DNA of 64,000 nt from Candidatus Rikenella faecigallinarum (GTDB taxonomy: Bacteria > Bacteroidota > Bacteroidia > Bacteroidales > Rikenellaceae): assembly GCA_019113395.1 (NCBI GenBank), contig DXHL01000028.1, positions 23,058 to 87,057 on the forward strand, in the 5' to 3' direction. A program made the translations under genes and the position numbers. The notes under the pieces are model-generated. The model ran no database searches, had not been told where the DNA came from, and worked only from the letters and a program-made list of their open reading frames with translations. Of the stretch, positions 43,632 through 52,287 are shown in pieces (position 1 is the stretch's first letter; each line of letters begins with the position of its first letter).

Positions 43632-44699
43632 ATGAAAGTACGCTTTTTTATGATGGGTTTGTTGTTGGCCGGCGCGCTGAGCGCCTCCGCACAACCCGAT
43701 TCAACCCCGAATAGACAAACCATGGAAACACTCTCTTTGACTCAGGAGTGGGACAAAACGTTCCCCAAAAGTGACCGTGTGGAACACACCAAAGTGACCT
43801 TCCACAATCGGTATGGCATTACGCTGGCGGCTGACCTTTACAAACCGCTCGATGCAAAAGGCAAACTTCCGGCAGTGGCGGTCAGCGGCCCTTATGGCGC
43901 CGTGAAGGAGCAGGTCTCTGGGCTCTATGCTCAGACTCTGGCCGAACGCGGTTTTCTGACCCTGGCATTCGACCCGTCGTACTACGGCGAGAGCGGCGGA
44001 ACGCCGCGTTACCTCACCTCGCCTGAAATCAGTACGGACGATTTCAGTGCGGCGGTGGACTATCTGCTGACCCGCGAGGATGTCGATTCGGCACACATCG
44101 GTATTATCGGTATTTGCGGCTGGGGCGGTTTTGCGCTGAATGCGGCGGCCAACGACCCGCGGATAGGGGCTACCGTGACCTCGACCATGTACGACATGAG
44201 TCGCGTGAATGCCAACGGCTATTATGATGCGATGTCTGCCGACGACCGTTATGAGTTGCGGCGGCAGCTCAACGAACGACGGACTGCGGAATATCGCAGT
44301 GGCGTGTACGAGCGCGATGGCGGGGTGGTAGACCCGCTGCCCGATGATGCACCGCTCTTTGTCAAGCAGTATCACGATTATTACAAGACCCCGCGCGGTT
44401 ATCACCGCCGCTCGCCGAACTCCAACGAAGGGCTCAATAAACTCAATTCGTTGGCCTTTATGAATATGCCTATCCTGAGCTACATCAGCGAGATTCGCAC
44501 TCCGGTGCTGATGATTCACGGAGCCGAGGCCCATTCGCGCTACTTCTCGGAGGATGCCTATAAACGGCTTCAGGGTGACAACAAGCGGTTGATGATAATT
44601 CCCGGGGCTTGTCACGTCGATTTGTACGACAATCTGAAGGTGATTCCGTTTGACGAGATAGACCGTTTTCTGCAGGAGGCTTTTGAAGGGCAGCAGTAG
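43632..44699 (+). CDS. Secreted alpha/beta hydrolase with cysteine nucleophile
   Basis: This ~355-residue secreted protein has a signal peptide to about residue 20 (...ALSASAQ). The alpha/beta fold is clear: LAADLYKPLDAKGKLPAVAVSGPYGAVKEQ (oxyanion strand), LAFDPSYYGESGG, and the nucleophile elbow GIIGICGWGGFALN, where Cys162 takes the place of the usual serine, as in dienelactone-hydrolase-like members. The acid is likely in the VLMIHGAEAHSRYFSEDAY region and the histidine in PGACHVDLYD. Substrates of this group are uncertain. The gene is monocistronic by promoter and terminator. Confidence 0.85.
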   Translation: MKVRFFMMGLLLAGALSASAQPDSTPNRQTMETLSLTQEWDKTFPKSDRVEHTKVTFHNRYGITLAADLYKPLDAKGKLPAVAVSGPYGAVKEQVSGLYAQTLAERGFLTLAFDPSYYGESGGTPRYLTSPEISTDDFSAAVDYLLTREDVDSAHIGIIGICGWGGFALNAAANDPRIGATVTSTMYDMSRVNANGYYDAMSADDRYELRRQLNERRTAEYRSGVYERDGGVVDPLPDDAPLFVKQYHDYYKTPRGYHRRSPNSNEGLNKLNSLAFMNMPILSYISEIRTPVLMIHGAEAHSRYFSEDAYKRLQGDNKRLMIIPGACHVDLYDNLKVIPFDEIDRFLQEAFEGQQ

Positions 44700-44732
44700 G
44701 AGCTGTAGATATCGCTTGGCGTTTGAGCATGT

Positions 44733-44770
44733 ATTGGGTCCTCTACCCTCAATTGGGTAGAGGACCCAAT
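44733..44770 (+). terminator. Hairpin after the hydrolase gene
   Basis: ATTGGGTCCTCTACCC (44733-44748) pairs perfectly with its complement at 44755-44770, loop 6. There is no T-tract, so it may act as an mRNA end stabiliser or a Rho-assisted terminator. The sister hairpin at 45668-45708 has the same outline. Confidence 0.6.
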
Positions 44771-44912
44771 GCGTATTTGGGGTATTTATCTCTCTGCTTC
44801 GACGGCAAAAAAACTCGTTCTGCCCATGAAAAACGGCTGTTGGTCGATTTTGTTCGATATTTTTCTCTCCGTCGCCTTACCTTCACAACGTAACCTTTAA
44901 AAATAAGAACCG

Positions 44913-45527
44913 ATGAAAACAAAACAAATGGTACGGTGGATGGTGGCAGCATGTTTTGCGGGCCTTTTCCAATGGACACAGGCACAGCCTGGCGGAGGTT
45001 TTGATGGAGGATTCGGTGCATCTCGTCCGCCTTTCGGCGAACGTCCCCATTGGCAAACCACTGAAAAATCTGACAATCAAGAGGCTGCTAAACGAATGAC
45101 CGAGCAGATGCAGAAAGCCCTGCAATTGACAGACAAACAGTATAAGAAAATTTACAAGTTGAACTTGCGGTGGTTGGATGCTCGTACCGAAGCGATGCCG
45201 GAGCGGGAAGCGGGTGGGAGGCCGGCGGGTCCGGGTCGTCCTGCAGGAGCGGGACGACCGGATGGTGCTCCGATGGGTGAGCGGCCCACCTTGCCGCAGG
45301 GTGTCGAACGGCCTCAACGACCCGATACTGCAGCGCAGCAGCCGAAACTTTCGGAGGCTTCCGAACAGGAGTGGAACAAACGAAACAAGAAACTGCAAAA
45401 GATATTGACGGCCGAACAGTATAGCCGTTGGATGCAGATGGAGCGGGAACAGCGCGGGCGGGCACATCGTCAGCGGACGGAGGAACGGTTCCGTCGTCCG
45501 CAGATAGAAGTGCCGACGGAACAGTAA
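44913..45527 (+). CDS. Secreted DUF4890-like protein
   Basis: This 204-residue periplasmic protein has a signal peptide (MKTKQMVRWMVAACFAGLFQWTQAQ), a glycine-rich start, an amphipathic helix region with MTEQMQKALQLTDKQYKKIYKLN (the Spy/CpxP-like LTxxQ pattern), a proline/glycine-rich linker (residues ~100-140) and a second charged helix with LQKILTAEQYSRWMQMEREQ. DUF4890 proteins of Bacteroidota share this layout; a chaperone-like periplasmic role is suggested by the Spy resemblance but is not shown. It is bracketed by two hairpins and is probably a single-gene transcript. Confidence 0.8.
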   Translation: MKTKQMVRWMVAACFAGLFQWTQAQPGGGFDGGFGASRPPFGERPHWQTTEKSDNQEAAKRMTEQMQKALQLTDKQYKKIYKLNLRWLDARTEAMPEREAGGRPAGPGRPAGAGRPDGAPMGERPTLPQGVERPQRPDTAAQQPKLSEASEQEWNKRNKKLQKILTAEQYSRWMQMEREQRGRAHRQRTEERFRRPQIEVPTEQ

Positions 45528-45667
45528 CGGTGTTATGGGGTATGCCCCGTGTATGGTTCTGTGTATGCTGAGCTCCGAGATGGATTCCCTACTCATCCTG
45601 TTTTGACCGTTGCTTTCCTTCCCTGTCCTCATTGGCGACGGTCGATGTTTCGGAGCTCTTGATACGG

Positions 45668-45708
45668 CATTGGCCCTTTTATCCCTGAATGGGATAAAAG
45701 GGCCAATG
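45668..45708. terminator. Terminator between convergent genes
   Basis: CATTGGCCCTTTTATCCC (45668-45685) pairs perfectly with its complement (45691-45708), loop 5. It lies between the DUF4890 gene and the convergent second RND operon, so it can serve both directions. On the plus strand it is followed by TGATTTT. Confidence 0.75.
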
Positions 45709-45733
45709 TGATTTTACGGCAGAACGGTACAGG

Positions 45734-47038
45734 TTATTGCCCTGTGACCAATCGGTAACGGGAGAGTTTCACCCGATAATCGGCCGTGGCATCGGTCAGC
45801 TGGTCGCGGCTCTGTTGCAGCAGGGTCTGAGCTTCCAGTAAATCCGATAACGCGACGGTTCCTGCTCGATAATAATCTTCATTCATCCGCAGGTTTTCCG
45901 TGGCCGAGGCGATGGATTTCTGCGCCAACAGAATCTGTTCGTAGGCCTCACACGCCTCGTGCCAGCACTGCGTAATCTCTACTTCCATCATCTCCACGGC
46001 CTGACGGCGTTCATTTTCGGCCTGGCGCTGCTTGAGCTGTTCGCGCTTCACGGCATGCGAGCCCCCCCACCAACTCGTTATCGGCACCGAAACACTCGCA
46101 AAGACCATTCCGAAATCGTTGTCCTGTCCCGTCAGGTCGTGGTAGAGGTAACCGGCTCCCACGCCGATGGTCGGCATGTTCTTGCCGCGGGTCATCCGTA
46201 TCTGTTGTTTGGCAGCCTCGAGATTTTTGCCGAGCAGCTGCGCCTCGGGGCGGCGTTCGGCAGCCTCCAGCGCATCGGTATACCACCCTTCGGGCGGTGT
46301 CGGGAGCGTATCGCCCGGAGAGGCAATGTCAAAGGGCTCTCCCTGCGGTACTCCTACGTATTGCGCCAACAACAGACGGTAGACCGTGATGCCGTTTTCG
46401 ACCTTGAGCCGTGAACTGGCCACCTCCTGCTGTTTGAGCTCCACGCGCAACAAATCGTTGCGCGTGGAGATGCCGGCCCGAATGGCCGTCTCCACATCGC
46501 TCCGGATGCGGGCAAGCTGTTGTTCCACTACATCGAGCGTTTGCAGTTTTCCACGCAGAGCCACCAGTTGCCAATAGTATTTCTGGACCGTTTCGCGCAC
46601 GTCACGCTCCGAAACGGCCACCTTCAGTCCGCCGGCCTCTTCGCCGATGCGGGCCAGACGGTTGCCGGCGGCTACCTGCCGCCCCGCAAAAAGCGGCTGT
46701 ACGGCCGTCACACCCCCCATCAGGCCGTGTTTCATCATCCCCATCGACATCGGCGGCAACGACAAACCCGGTATCGGCAGGTTGATGGGCACCGAGAGTT
46801 TCATCACCTCGTCGCTGGCATAAAAGGCCATTCCGCCGGCAGCAACCGTCGGAAAAAAGTTCGTGAAGGCTTCGCGACGGGTCTCGGTCGAGATTTGTGC
46901 ATCGAGGCGGCTGTTCTGCAGCGTGCGATTGTTTTCCAGTGCCAGGGTGGTGCACTCTTCGAGGGTATAGGACTGGGCGCGGGTTGCGGCCGTGCTGCCC
47001 AGCACGGCCGCAACGATAAGCAGCAGACTACGCTTCAT
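45734..47038 (-). CDS. TolC-family outer-membrane channel, second operon
   Basis: This ~434-residue protein starts at ATG 47038 (MKRSLLLIVAAVLGSTAATRAQ signal peptide), inside the last codons of the RND gene (11 bp overlap). The two OEP halves are visible (YTLEECTTLALENNRTLQNSRLDAQISTE and a second long hairpin ending with ALSDLLEAQTLLQQSRDQ). It completes the second tripartite efflux set. No distinguishing substrate motif is visible. Confidence 0.92.
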   Translation of the reverse strand: MKRSLLLIVAAVLGSTAATRAQSYTLEECTTLALENNRTLQNSRLDAQISTETRREAFTNFFPTVAAGGMAFYASDEVMKLSVPINLPIPGLSLPPMSMGMMKHGLMGGVTAVQPLFAGRQVAAGNRLARIGEEAGGLKVAVSERDVRETVQKYYWQLVALRGKLQTLDVVEQQLARIRSDVETAIRAGISTRNDLLRVELKQQEVASSRLKVENGITVYRLLLAQYVGVPQGEPFDIASPGDTLPTPPEGWYTDALEAAERRPEAQLLGKNLEAAKQQIRMTRGKNMPTIGVGAGYLYHDLTGQDNDFGMVFASVSVPITSWWGGSHAVKREQLKQRQAENERRQAVEMMEVEITQCWHEACEAYEQILLAQKSIASATENLRMNEDYYRAGTVALSDLLEAQTLLQQSRDQLTDATADYRVKLSRYRLVTGQ

Positions 47039-50000
47039 AGGGTTTCTGTTTGAGCTTGACATTTCCAAAAATTTTCCAGTAGGTGACCGGAAGTACCGTG
47101 ACCACCAGTATCATCGACACCACCGTACCCACACAGATGACAATCCCCATGGGGGTCCAGAGCGAACTTTGGCTGATAATCATCGGAATGACACCGACTG
47201 CCGTGGTGGCCGAGGTGAGGAAGATGGGAAGCATGCGTCGTTTGCCGGCGTCGTAGGCGGCATCACGGGCCGGGACATGGCGTTTGACGCGGAGGTCTTC
47301 GGCGTGTTGGAACATGATGATGGCGTTGCGCACGATAATCCCCATCAGGCTGATAAGACCCAGGACGCAGGTCAAGCCGAATTCCGTGCCGGTCATCCAC
47401 AGGCCGAGGGCTGCGCCCAGCAGACACAGCGAAATGGAACCCAGTGCCACGACCGAGAGGCTGACCTTCTTGAAGTTGATGAGCAGGAAAAGGAAGATGA
47501 TGAAGGCGGCAGCTGTCACCCCGCTGATGATGGGGCCCGTGATTTCGGCATCGCTCTCGACGGCTCCACCGTACTCCATTTCGACCCCTTCGGGGAGGCT
47601 TTGGGCTTCGGCCAGCGCCTGTACCTTTTTGAAGGCTTCCCCTTCGTTGTGGCCCCGCTTGACGTCGGCCATGACGCTCAGCGTACGGACTCCGTTTCGG
47701 CGGACGATTTGTCCCTCGTTCCAGGAGGGGCTGACGGTGGCCACCTGGCGCAGCGGTACCGAGACGCCCGGAATGGCCGTGGCAATGTATTGGTCGCCGA
47801 TGCGGTCGAGGGTTTGGGTGGTGTCGGGGCTGTCGGCCTTGAGCACCACCGACAGCGGGTAGTCGCCTTCCCAGAGCGTTCCGGCCGGGAAACCCGAGTA
47901 GCAGGCGGCTAATTCGGTCTGAGCCGTCATGCGGTTAATCCCCAGCCGTGCCGACTCCACCGGGTCGAGACGCACCTCGACACCGGACAACGGCTCTTCG
48001 TAGTTGGTGTGGACCCATACCAATTCGTCGATTTGCCGCATGCCCTGCATTAGGGTGTCGGCAGCGCGCTTCAGCGATGCAATGTCATCTCCGCGAAAAC
48101 GAACCTCGATGGGGGTGGTGAGGTTCTGGTAGTCGAGCTGTTTGAACTTCACATAGGCATCGGGGAAACGGTCGGCCCACGCATTGGCATACTCGTCGAG
48201 CAGCGAACGGGTGGCATCGACCGACTGCGTGTTTACGATAAACTGCGCGTAGTGTTTCGACGGCAGGTTCGGGGCGTAGGTGGCCTGAAAGCGTGGCGAG
48301 GCAGTCCCGATAAACTGGGTGACCGATTTCACCCGTTCATCGGCAGCGAGCACGCGGTAGACGCTGTCGGCCACCGCTTCGGTGCGTTCGAGGGCGGTCC
48401 CCTGCGGCAGGAAGATTTCAACGGCCAGCTGGTCGCGGTCGGCGAAGGGCATCATCCGCACCTTCAGACCCAGCATAATCACTCCGGCCAATACCACGGT
48501 CATTACTCCCCCGAAGATGGTCAATTTGGGCCAGCGGAAGGTCCAGTCCAGCAGATGACCGTACCACCGTTGCACGGTGTCGAGCATTGAGCCGTGGGAT
48601 TTTTTGCCGTTTTCTTTTTTGTGTTGCAGGAGTCCCTTCTTAATCAGGACATACTCCAGAAACGGAATAAATATCATGGCCAGCACCAGGGAGGTCATCA
48701 GCGAGATGGTGATGGTCCACGGAAAGTCTTTCAGGAAGTCGAGGAACTCGCCGTGCATGGTCACCAGCAGCGGGAAGAAGATGATGCAGATGCAGAGCGT
48801 AGCCAGGAAAATCGACCCGAAGTAGTTTTTGGCGCTCGCGACGGCCGCATGCCAGCGCGACATGCCCTTGTCGAGGTTTTCGAGGTAGGCATCGACCACG
48901 ATTATCGAGTTGTCTACAATCATCCCGAGCACCACGATAAGGGCGGCGAGGGTCACCGTATTCAGCGGAATGCCGGTGATGAACATGATGCCGATGGCGA
49001 TAAAGATGCTGATGGGGATGGAGGTGGCCGCCACGATGGCCGACCGGAACGGAAAGAGTACCATCATCACGGCAATCACCACGACGATGGAGACCAGCAG
49101 GTCGCGCACGAACGACGTAACCGAGTCGTCCACTACCTTGGGTTGGTCGGCGATGCGTTCGATTTGTACATCGTCGGGCAGCGTGGACTGGAACTCGGCC
49201 AGCACACGGTCAACCTCCTTGCCGTATTCAACGATGTTGTTCCCCTCGCGCATCTCCATGGAGAGTATCACCGCCTTATGTCCGTTGTTGGTCACATAGC
49301 TGTCGGGGGTGTCGTATTCCCGCACGATGCGGGCCACGTCTCCCAGGCGAATCACGTTGCCGTGCGGGTCGCTGTAGACGATTTGTTCGGCAATCTCGTA
49401 TTCCGAGTCGTAGGTCGCGGCAAAGTGAATGGGCAGCTCCTGTCCGTTGGTTTCGATGGTTCCGGCGGTGGTGGTGAAGCCCTGAGCGAAGAGACGCATC
49501 ATCAGTGCCCGCTGGTCGAGGCCGTACACGGCCAGTTTGTCGGGGTCGAAGTAGACGGTTATCTGCTCCTGCTGCACGCCGTAGCGACGCAGGTTCGAGA
49601 CCGATTCGATGCGCCGCAGACGACCCTCCAGGTCATCGAGGTAGTGTTCGAGTTCGCGGTAGGTCTTGCTCTCGGACTGCAGCGAGATGAGCAGGGCCGA
49701 GGTGTCCCCGAAGTCGTCGTTCACCACCAGCGCCAACACACCCGAAGGCAGCTGCAGCTTGAAGTCGGCCACACCGTGTTTGATTTTGGACCATACCTCG
49801 TCCTTGTTGTGGACGTCGTCGTTGAGTTCCACCATCATATACACCATGCCGTCCTGCGATTGGGTGTAGGTCTTGGCCTTGTTCACCTCTTTGTAGGTGA
49901 AAAGGAAACGTTCGAGGGGTTTGGCGAGCTGCTCTTCGACCTCCTCGGAGGTTGCGCCCGGATAGACCCCCACAATCAGCCCCTGACGGATGGTGAAGGG

Positions 50001-50123
50001 CGGAAATTCCTGTTTGGGCATCACGGTCAGCCCATAAATGCCCAGAATGACCAGCAGCCCTACCACCAGCAGCATGATGCGGTGGTAGCGCATGGCCGAT
50101 TCGATGAAGCCGATTCGTCTCAT
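47028..50123 (-). CDS. RND efflux pump inner-membrane subunit, second operon
   Basis: This 1031-residue AcrB-type pump starts MRRIGFIESAMRYHRIMLLVVGLLVILGIYGL. The porter domain begins PKQEFPPFTIRQGLIVGVYPGATSEEVEEQL. The TM blocks contain VVLGMIVDNSIIVVDAYLEN and LGLISLMGIIVRNAIIMFQHAEDL. It is a clearly different pump from the first operon (low identity along the chain), so these are not a recent duplication. Its start overlaps the MFP stop by 4 bp. Confidence 0.94.
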   Translation of the reverse strand: MRRIGFIESAMRYHRIMLLVVGLLVILGIYGLTVMPKQEFPPFTIRQGLIVGVYPGATSEEVEEQLAKPLERFLFTYKEVNKAKTYTQSQDGMVYMMVELNDDVHNKDEVWSKIKHGVADFKLQLPSGVLALVVNDDFGDTSALLISLQSESKTYRELEHYLDDLEGRLRRIESVSNLRRYGVQQEQITVYFDPDKLAVYGLDQRALMMRLFAQGFTTTAGTIETNGQELPIHFAATYDSEYEIAEQIVYSDPHGNVIRLGDVARIVREYDTPDSYVTNNGHKAVILSMEMREGNNIVEYGKEVDRVLAEFQSTLPDDVQIERIADQPKVVDDSVTSFVRDLLVSIVVVIAVMMVLFPFRSAIVAATSIPISIFIAIGIMFITGIPLNTVTLAALIVVLGMIVDNSIIVVDAYLENLDKGMSRWHAAVASAKNYFGSIFLATLCICIIFFPLLVTMHGEFLDFLKDFPWTITISLMTSLVLAMIFIPFLEYVLIKKGLLQHKKENGKKSHGSMLDTVQRWYGHLLDWTFRWPKLTIFGGVMTVVLAGVIMLGLKVRMMPFADRDQLAVEIFLPQGTALERTEAVADSVYRVLAADERVKSVTQFIGTASPRFQATYAPNLPSKHYAQFIVNTQSVDATRSLLDEYANAWADRFPDAYVKFKQLDYQNLTTPIEVRFRGDDIASLKRAADTLMQGMRQIDELVWVHTNYEEPLSGVEVRLDPVESARLGINRMTAQTELAACYSGFPAGTLWEGDYPLSVVLKADSPDTTQTLDRIGDQYIATAIPGVSVPLRQVATVSPSWNEGQIVRRNGVRTLSVMADVKRGHNEGEAFKKVQALAEAQSLPEGVEMEYGGAVESDAEITGPIISGVTAAAFIIFLFLLINFKKVSLSVVALGSISLCLLGAALGLWMTGTEFGLTCVLGLISLMGIIVRNAIIMFQHAEDLRVKRHVPARDAAYDAGKRRMLPIFLTSATTAVGVIPMIISQSSLWTPMGIVICVGTVVSMILVVTVLPVTYWKIFGNVKLKQKPYEA

Positions 50124-51151
50124 AATACCTCTACTTTCATTCCGTCACTGATTTTCTGGGTCCCGTCGGTTACCACGCGGTCGCCGGGGGTCAGTCCGCG
50201 GGTGATAACCACTCCGTCGCGGGTGAGTTTGCCGACCGTCACGGGCACCCGCACGGCACGTCCCTGCTGTACGCACCACACGAAACGTTCGCCGCGGCCG
50301 GTCACCTGCACGGCACGGTTGGGCAGCACCACGGCCTGTGCCGTGGTGTCGCCCTGCAGGGTCACCCGACACACCATGCCCGGCATCAGTCTCCCGTCGC
50401 TGTTCGAGAGCGGGATGCGCACCTCGTAGGTGTGGGAGACGGGATTGGCCGAGGCTCCTTTTTCGGCCACCTCACCCCGGTATTCGCGGTCGTTGAGAGC
50501 CGCTACCGTAATCCGGGCCGGACAACCCGGGGCGATGGTCGCGATTTCGTTCTCCGGAACCGGTATCTTCACCTTCACACGGTCGGTTTTTAACAGCATG
50601 CAGACGGTCTGTCCCGGCAGGACATTTTCGCCCGCTTCGACCGACTGACGGCCAATCACGCCGCTGAAGGGAGCAGTCAGCCGGGCATCGTCGAGGTTCT
50701 TGCGTGCCACCTCTTCCATGGCCCGCGCCTGTTCCAGCTTGGTCTGGGCTTCGACATACTGTATCTCGGGGAGGCTCCCGTTGTCGTAGAGTTGTTGGAG
50801 GCGTTGCATGGCATCCTCGGCCTGTTCCAGCGAGGCTTTGGCCCCGTTGTGCACACTCTGCAGGTTGCGGCGGTCGAGTTGTGCGACGAGCGTTCCGGCC
50901 GTAACGCGCTCACCCTCGCCGACACTCACCGACGATACCGTCCCCTGAACCGGGAAACTCAACGCCGTGGCCGACTCCTCCTCTATCAGTCCCACATAGT
51001 CGCGACCGCTGCCGACGGTGCGGTCTTCGGCCACTGTCACGGTACGAACACCGACGGTTCGTTCCTGTTGTCTCTGCGGCGCCTGTGAGCATCCTGTGCC
51101 GAGCAGAATGCCCGCTGTCATCAGCCACAGAGCTATCCTTTGGTTATTCAT
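50120..51151 (-). CDS. RND efflux periplasmic adaptor lipoprotein (MFP), second operon
   Basis: This ~343-residue adaptor starts at ATG 51151 because AGAGAGGAGAAAAG, a strong ribosome site, lies directly upstream; an ATG at 51184 would place it inside the coding region. The lipoprotein signal is MNNQRIALWLMTAGILLGTGC. The body shows lipoyl halves (ALSFPVQGTVSSVSVGEGERVTAG... and ARLTAPFSGVIGRQSVEAGENVL), a coiled-coil hairpin and the barrel domain. A one-mismatch promoter box CAACTTTG (minus strand 51189-51196) precedes it. It heads the MFP-RND-TolC operon. Confidence 0.92.
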   Translation of the reverse strand: MNNQRIALWLMTAGILLGTGCSQAPQRQQERTVGVRTVTVAEDRTVGSGRDYVGLIEEESATALSFPVQGTVSSVSVGEGERVTAGTLVAQLDRRNLQSVHNGAKASLEQAEDAMQRLQQLYDNGSLPEIQYVEAQTKLEQARAMEEVARKNLDDARLTAPFSGVIGRQSVEAGENVLPGQTVCMLLKTDRVKVKIPVPENEIATIAPGCPARITVAALNDREYRGEVAEKGASANPVSHTYEVRIPLSNSDGRLMPGMVCRVTLQGDTTAQAVVLPNRAVQVTGRGERFVWCVQQGRAVRVPVTVGKLTRDGVVITRGLTPGDRVVTDGTQKISDGMKVEVL

Positions 51152-51327
51152 GGCTTTTCTCCTCTCTTTTGTATTGGATTTCATGATACAAAGTTGCAGG
51201 AATTGGGTGCGGGGTTAAAGTACTGAACTCCGCCATAGATGTCCTGAAGGTCGGATTTTTGGGTATTTCGTATCAATATATACAATGAAACGCTAATTTT
51301 AGGCCTGTAATCAGGAGATTTAGAACA

Positions 51328-52224
51328 ATGGATGAACTCAACAGTATTACGCTGGAACAGCTCAGAGAGGTTCTGGGCTATCAGGATGGCGGCGATGGCA
51401 ATCTGATGGTGCTTTCTGCCGACAAAACGACCACTACCGGTATCTTCCGTTATCCGTGTCGGCTGGATGCGGTGGTAATGGTCTTGTGTACGGAGGGAAA
51501 GGCGAAAGCCATGATAAACCTCAAGGAGTATGAAGTGGAACCTAATGTGCTGGCGGTCAATCTGCCCGAGAATATTACGCAGGTTGTATGGCTCAGTGAC
51601 GATTTCCGCGGGCAGATTATTGTCGTCTCGCTGGAGTTTCTGCGGAGTGTACACATCGACCTGAAAAATGCCATATCGCTCTATATGTATATCAAAGACC
51701 ATCCTCTGTGTCGGCTTGATGAAGCGACGATGAATCTGCTGACCCGTTTCCACCGCCTGATTCAGGACAGTGTCGAGGAAAATTCGGCGCCCTGGGCGGG
51801 TTCCATGCACCAGGAGGTGGTCAATGGGTTGGTGGGGGCCTATATGTACCGTTGTTGTGAACTGCTGAACAACATCCCCCTGGAAGATACGCGTACCGTG
51901 AAGAGCCGACGGGAGATCCTGTTCCGCCAGTTTATCGACCTGCTGAACCAGCACCACAACGAAGAGCGCAGCGTAGGGTTCTATGCCGACAAGATGCACA
52001 TTACGCCGAAGTACATGTCGTCGCTGATGAAGGAGATGACCGGGCGCACGGCTGCCGAGTGGATTGACGAGTATGTGATACTGGAGGCGAAGACGCTGTT
52101 GAAGTATTCGGGGCTCAGTATTCAGGAGGTGGCCTATCGGTTGAATTTCTCGACGCAGTCGTTTTTCGGCAAGTATTTTCGGCAGCATACGGGGATGTCG
52201 CCCGGACAGTACAAAATGAAGTAG
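51328..52224 (+). CDS. AraC-family regulator of the second RND efflux operon
   Basis: This 298-residue regulator has an N-terminal cupin-like sensor (residues ~25-110) with a helical linker and a C-terminal AraC domain (RSVGFYADKMHITPKYMSSLMK, then IQEVAYRLNFSTQSFFGKYFRQHTGMSPGQY). It diverges from the MFP-RND-TolC operon across a ~175 bp gap. Its arrangement and HTH resemble the regulator at 36827-37753. A ligand exported by the pump is the natural inducer by inference. Confidence 0.92.
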   Translation: MDELNSITLEQLREVLGYQDGGDGNLMVLSADKTTTTGIFRYPCRLDAVVMVLCTEGKAKAMINLKEYEVEPNVLAVNLPENITQVVWLSDDFRGQIIVVSLEFLRSVHIDLKNAISLYMYIKDHPLCRLDEATMNLLTRFHRLIQDSVEENSAPWAGSMHQEVVNGLVGAYMYRCCELLNNIPLEDTRTVKSRREILFRQFIDLLNQHHNEERSVGFYADKMHITPKYMSSLMKEMTGRTAAEWIDEYVILEAKTLLKYSGLSIQEVAYRLNFSTQSFFGKYFRQHTGMSPGQYKMK

Positions 52225-52258
52225 CGGCACGAACATCCCCTCGGGATGTTCGTGCCGC
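52224..52258. terminator. Terminator between convergent genes
   Basis: GCGGCACGAACATCCC pairs perfectly with GGGATGTTCGTGCCGC around a 3-base loop; it begins at the last base of the AraC stop codon. The gap to the U32 stop at 52288 is small, so it probably serves both convergent genes. Confidence 0.8.
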
Positions 52259-52287
52259 TGCTTGTTTCCGTCGAGGGGGCCGGGCCC

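Noticed and set aside
47028..50123. Second RND pump as a recent duplicate of the first
   Set aside because: The two pumps differ along the whole length, and their operons lie on opposite strands with different junctions; common ancestry is old.
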